Positions 5,734 through 7,102 of a stretch of 7,102 nucleotides of DNA are shown here, piece by piece. The stretch lies in the NCBI GenBank assembly GCA_947565875.1, contig CANOHR010000053.1, positions 1-7,102 on the forward strand, written 5' to 3'. Below the pieces are notes generated by a model. The model was not told where the DNA came from and searched no databases. It saw only the letters and a list, made by a program, of their open reading frames with translations. The stretch's first letter is position 1; the number at the start of each line of letters is the position of its first letter. This stretch comes from an uncultured Pseudoflavonifractor sp. Lineage in GTDB: Bacteria; Bacillota; Clostridia; Oscillospirales; Oscillospiraceae. A program made the translations under genes and the position numbers.

Positions 5734-6938
5734 TAACCCTGCTTTGGCGCCGGGATCTGCCTTGATACGCCCAATACGATCCCCATCTCTATAAGTTGGA
5801 TCATCAGGGCCGTACCTCCGTAACTGAAGAAGGGCAGGGACACGCCGGTGGTGGGCAGAAAGTTCGTTACCACGGAAATATTCAAAAATACCTGAACCGC
5901 CATCAAGGTGGTGATGCCAACCACCAAAAGGGAACCAAACCGGTCTCTGGCATGGAGGGCGATCCAGTAGCCCCGCAGGATCAGCAATACAAAGAGGGCC
6001 AAAATGAGTCCCGCTCCGATCAGCCCCAACTCCTCGCAGACGATGGAAAAAATGAAGTCGTTTTCCGGTTCGGGAAGAAAGCCCTGCTTCTGCCTTCCCT
6101 GGCCAAAACCCACGCCGAACAGGCCGCCGGAGCCGATGGCGTAAAGGGACTGGATGATCTGGTAGCCCCCTTGCTGGGGAAGGCTCCAGGGGTCCCGCCA
6201 AAGGGTGATCCGTCTCGTCATATAGTCGGTGGTGGTAACGATGATAGCCAACAAGCCCCCCACTACAGAGCCTCCCAGGGCAAACCACCGCAGTTTTACT
6301 CCCCCAGCAAAGAGGATGGCGGCGGCGGGGATCAGGATCAGGATGGTACCCGACATGTGGGGTTCAAAATACATCAGCACAATAATGGCAAGGAGGATCC
6401 CCCCGTAGGGCACCAGCTCCATAAAGCCCCAGTCCTCCAACGCCTGGAGTATGACTCCCGAGGGTTTCCGGGTATCGTAGGTCTTTCTTTTTTCCGTATT
6501 CCGTTTGGACATTCGGGCGGAAAAATAGAGGATCACCCCTAATTTTGCCACTTCAGAGGGCTGAAAGGCTCCGATGCCGGGCATTTTGAGCCAGCGTTTC
6601 ACTCCGTCGCTCCGGACGGTGTGGAAGCCCGGGATCAGGACCAGCACCAGCAGAAGAAAGGCAAGGCCCAATACCAGTACCGAGCCCCAGCGGTACCACT
6701 GGTAGTTGACCTTGGAGGCAAGATACATGAATACGAACCCCACTAAGGCAAAGGCCGCCTGACGGACAAAATAATGGGTGGCAGAGCGCTCCTCCCTCAC
6801 GGCGGTGGCGTAGGAGGCGGAAAGGACCATGATGACGCCGATGGCGGTAAGCAGCACCACCAACATCAGAAAGGGAAGGTCCATAGGCCCCCGGGCCAGC
6901 TGCTGTTCCATGGTAAGGTCCCGTTTAAGTTTGGACAT
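5733..6938 (-). CDS. ftsW: SEDS peptidoglycan polymerase FtsW/SpoVE
   Basis: SEDS proteins are multipass membrane glycosyltransferases that polymerise lipid II together with a class B penicillin-binding protein; FtsW acts at the septum. The 401-residue product has about ten hydrophobic spans. SEDS landmarks are SDGVKRWLKMPGIGAFQPSE (110-129), the GYQIIQSLYAIGSGGLFGVG stretch (258-277), PEPENDFIFSIVCEELG (289-305) with the predicted catalytic D294, and PTTGVSLPFFSYGG (362-375). The cytoplasmic loop at about 142-175 looks longer than in E. coli FtsW. ATG start with AGGAGG 6 nt upstream (6945-6950). It lies 30 nt after mraY, likely co-transcribed. In spore formers the dcw-located SEDS gene is often called spoVE; sequence alone cannot separate FtsW from SpoVE here. 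RodA is less likely because of the dcw position. Confidence 0.94.
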   Translation of the reverse strand: MSKLKRDLTMEQQLARGPMDLPFLMLVVLLTAIGVIMVLSASYATAVREERSATHYFVRQAAFALVGFVFMYLASKVNYQWYRWGSVLVLGLAFLLLVLVLIPGFHTVRSDGVKRWLKMPGIGAFQPSEVAKLGVILYFSARMSKRNTEKRKTYDTRKPSGVILQALEDWGFMELVPYGGILLAIIVLMYFEPHMSGTILILIPAAAILFAGGVKLRWFALGGSVVGGLLAIIVTTTDYMTRRITLWRDPWSLPQQGGYQIIQSLYAIGSGGLFGVGFGQGRQKQGFLPEPENDFIFSIVCEELGLIGAGLILALFVLLILRGYWIALHARDRFGSLLVVGITTLMAVQVFLNISVVTNFLPTTGVSLPFFSYGGTALMIQLIEMGIVLGVSRQIPAPKQG

Positions 6939-6968
6939 GGGCTCCCTCCTCTCCTCTTCTTTCCTTTC

Positions 6969-7102
6969 TCAGTACCTTCCCGCAACACCCAGCCAGGCGA
7001 TGACACAGAAGAGAGCCGAGACAAAGGAAAATACCGCTACCACCTTTTTTTCCTTCCACCCACACATCTCAAAATGGTGGTGGAGGGGGGCCATCTTAAA
7101 GA
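6969..7102 (-). CDS. mraY: MraY C-terminus (phospho-MurNAc-pentapeptide translocase), cut by the window edge
   Basis: MraY joins the UDP-MurNAc-pentapeptide to undecaprenyl phosphate, making lipid I in the membrane. Only the last 43 codons are inside the window (first whole codon at 7100, TGA at 6969-6971). The visible sequence FKMAPLHHHFEMCGWKEKKV contains the conserved MraY HHH motif and the adjacent GW. A final hydrophobic span (VVAVFSFVSALFCVIAWLGV) and a short GRY end follow. This matches the last loop and last helix of MraY closely, and nothing else in peptidoglycan synthesis has this combination. The rest of the gene continues beyond 7102. It is 30 nt before ftsW, with no murD between them. 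Confidence 0.95.
   Translation of the reverse strand, partial: FKMAPLHHHFEMCGWKEKKVVAVFSFVSALFCVIAWLGVAGRY

Noticed and set aside
5796..6542. Plus-strand open frame of 248 codons opposite ftsW
   Set aside because: Antisense of a membrane-protein gene, hydrophilic and repetitive, with no initiation signal.

Overview
This window is a stretch of a division and cell-wall (dcw) gene cluster from a Gram-positive, low-outer-membrane-content lineage, most likely a Clostridia member near the Oscillospirales (Flavonifractor/Oscillibacter-like). That placement is an inference. It rests on strong AGGAGG-type ribosome binding sites before every gene, fairly GC-rich coding sequence, a DivIB/FtsQ-type protein, the gene order, and clade-like variants in FtsW (EPHMSGT) and MurG (WGSLGA).

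Almost everything is transcribed leftward (minus strand). Read in that direction, from right to left: the last 43 codons of mraY (6969-7102, cut by the window edge), ftsW/spoVE (5733-6938), murG (4353-5474, GTG start), murA (2931-4199), ftsQ/divIB (2078-2872) and ftsZ (504-1628). A strong bidirectional hairpin terminator at 454-493 ends the cluster. Beyond it, on the plus strand and convergent, lies a small DUF4342-like membrane protein gene (171-431) with its own promoter. Bases 1-101 hold no gene I can support.

The genes cover consecutive steps of one process. MraY makes lipid I, MurG makes lipid II, FtsW polymerises it at the septum, MurA commits UDP-GlcNAc to the pathway, FtsQ/DivIB scaffolds the divisome, and FtsZ forms the ring. 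Two genes often found at such positions are absent: murD between mraY and ftsW, and ftsA between ftsQ and ftsZ.

The least ordinary DNA is between the genes. The 449-bp ftsQ-ftsZ gap contains a good sigma-A-type promoter and, between it and the ftsZ start, a 277-bp element. This element has a 27-bp closing inverted repeat (25/27 matched) around two consecutive 107-nt hairpin arms, a three-way-junction architecture that would sit in the ftsZ mRNA leader. The 258-bp ftsW-murG gap contains a second, unrelated 154-bp long palindrome that abuts the ftsW stop codon. The 153-bp murG-murA gap contains a candidate promoter whose -10 lies inside a bulged inverted repeat reaching into the murA ribosome binding site. 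All three are predictions from sequence alone.
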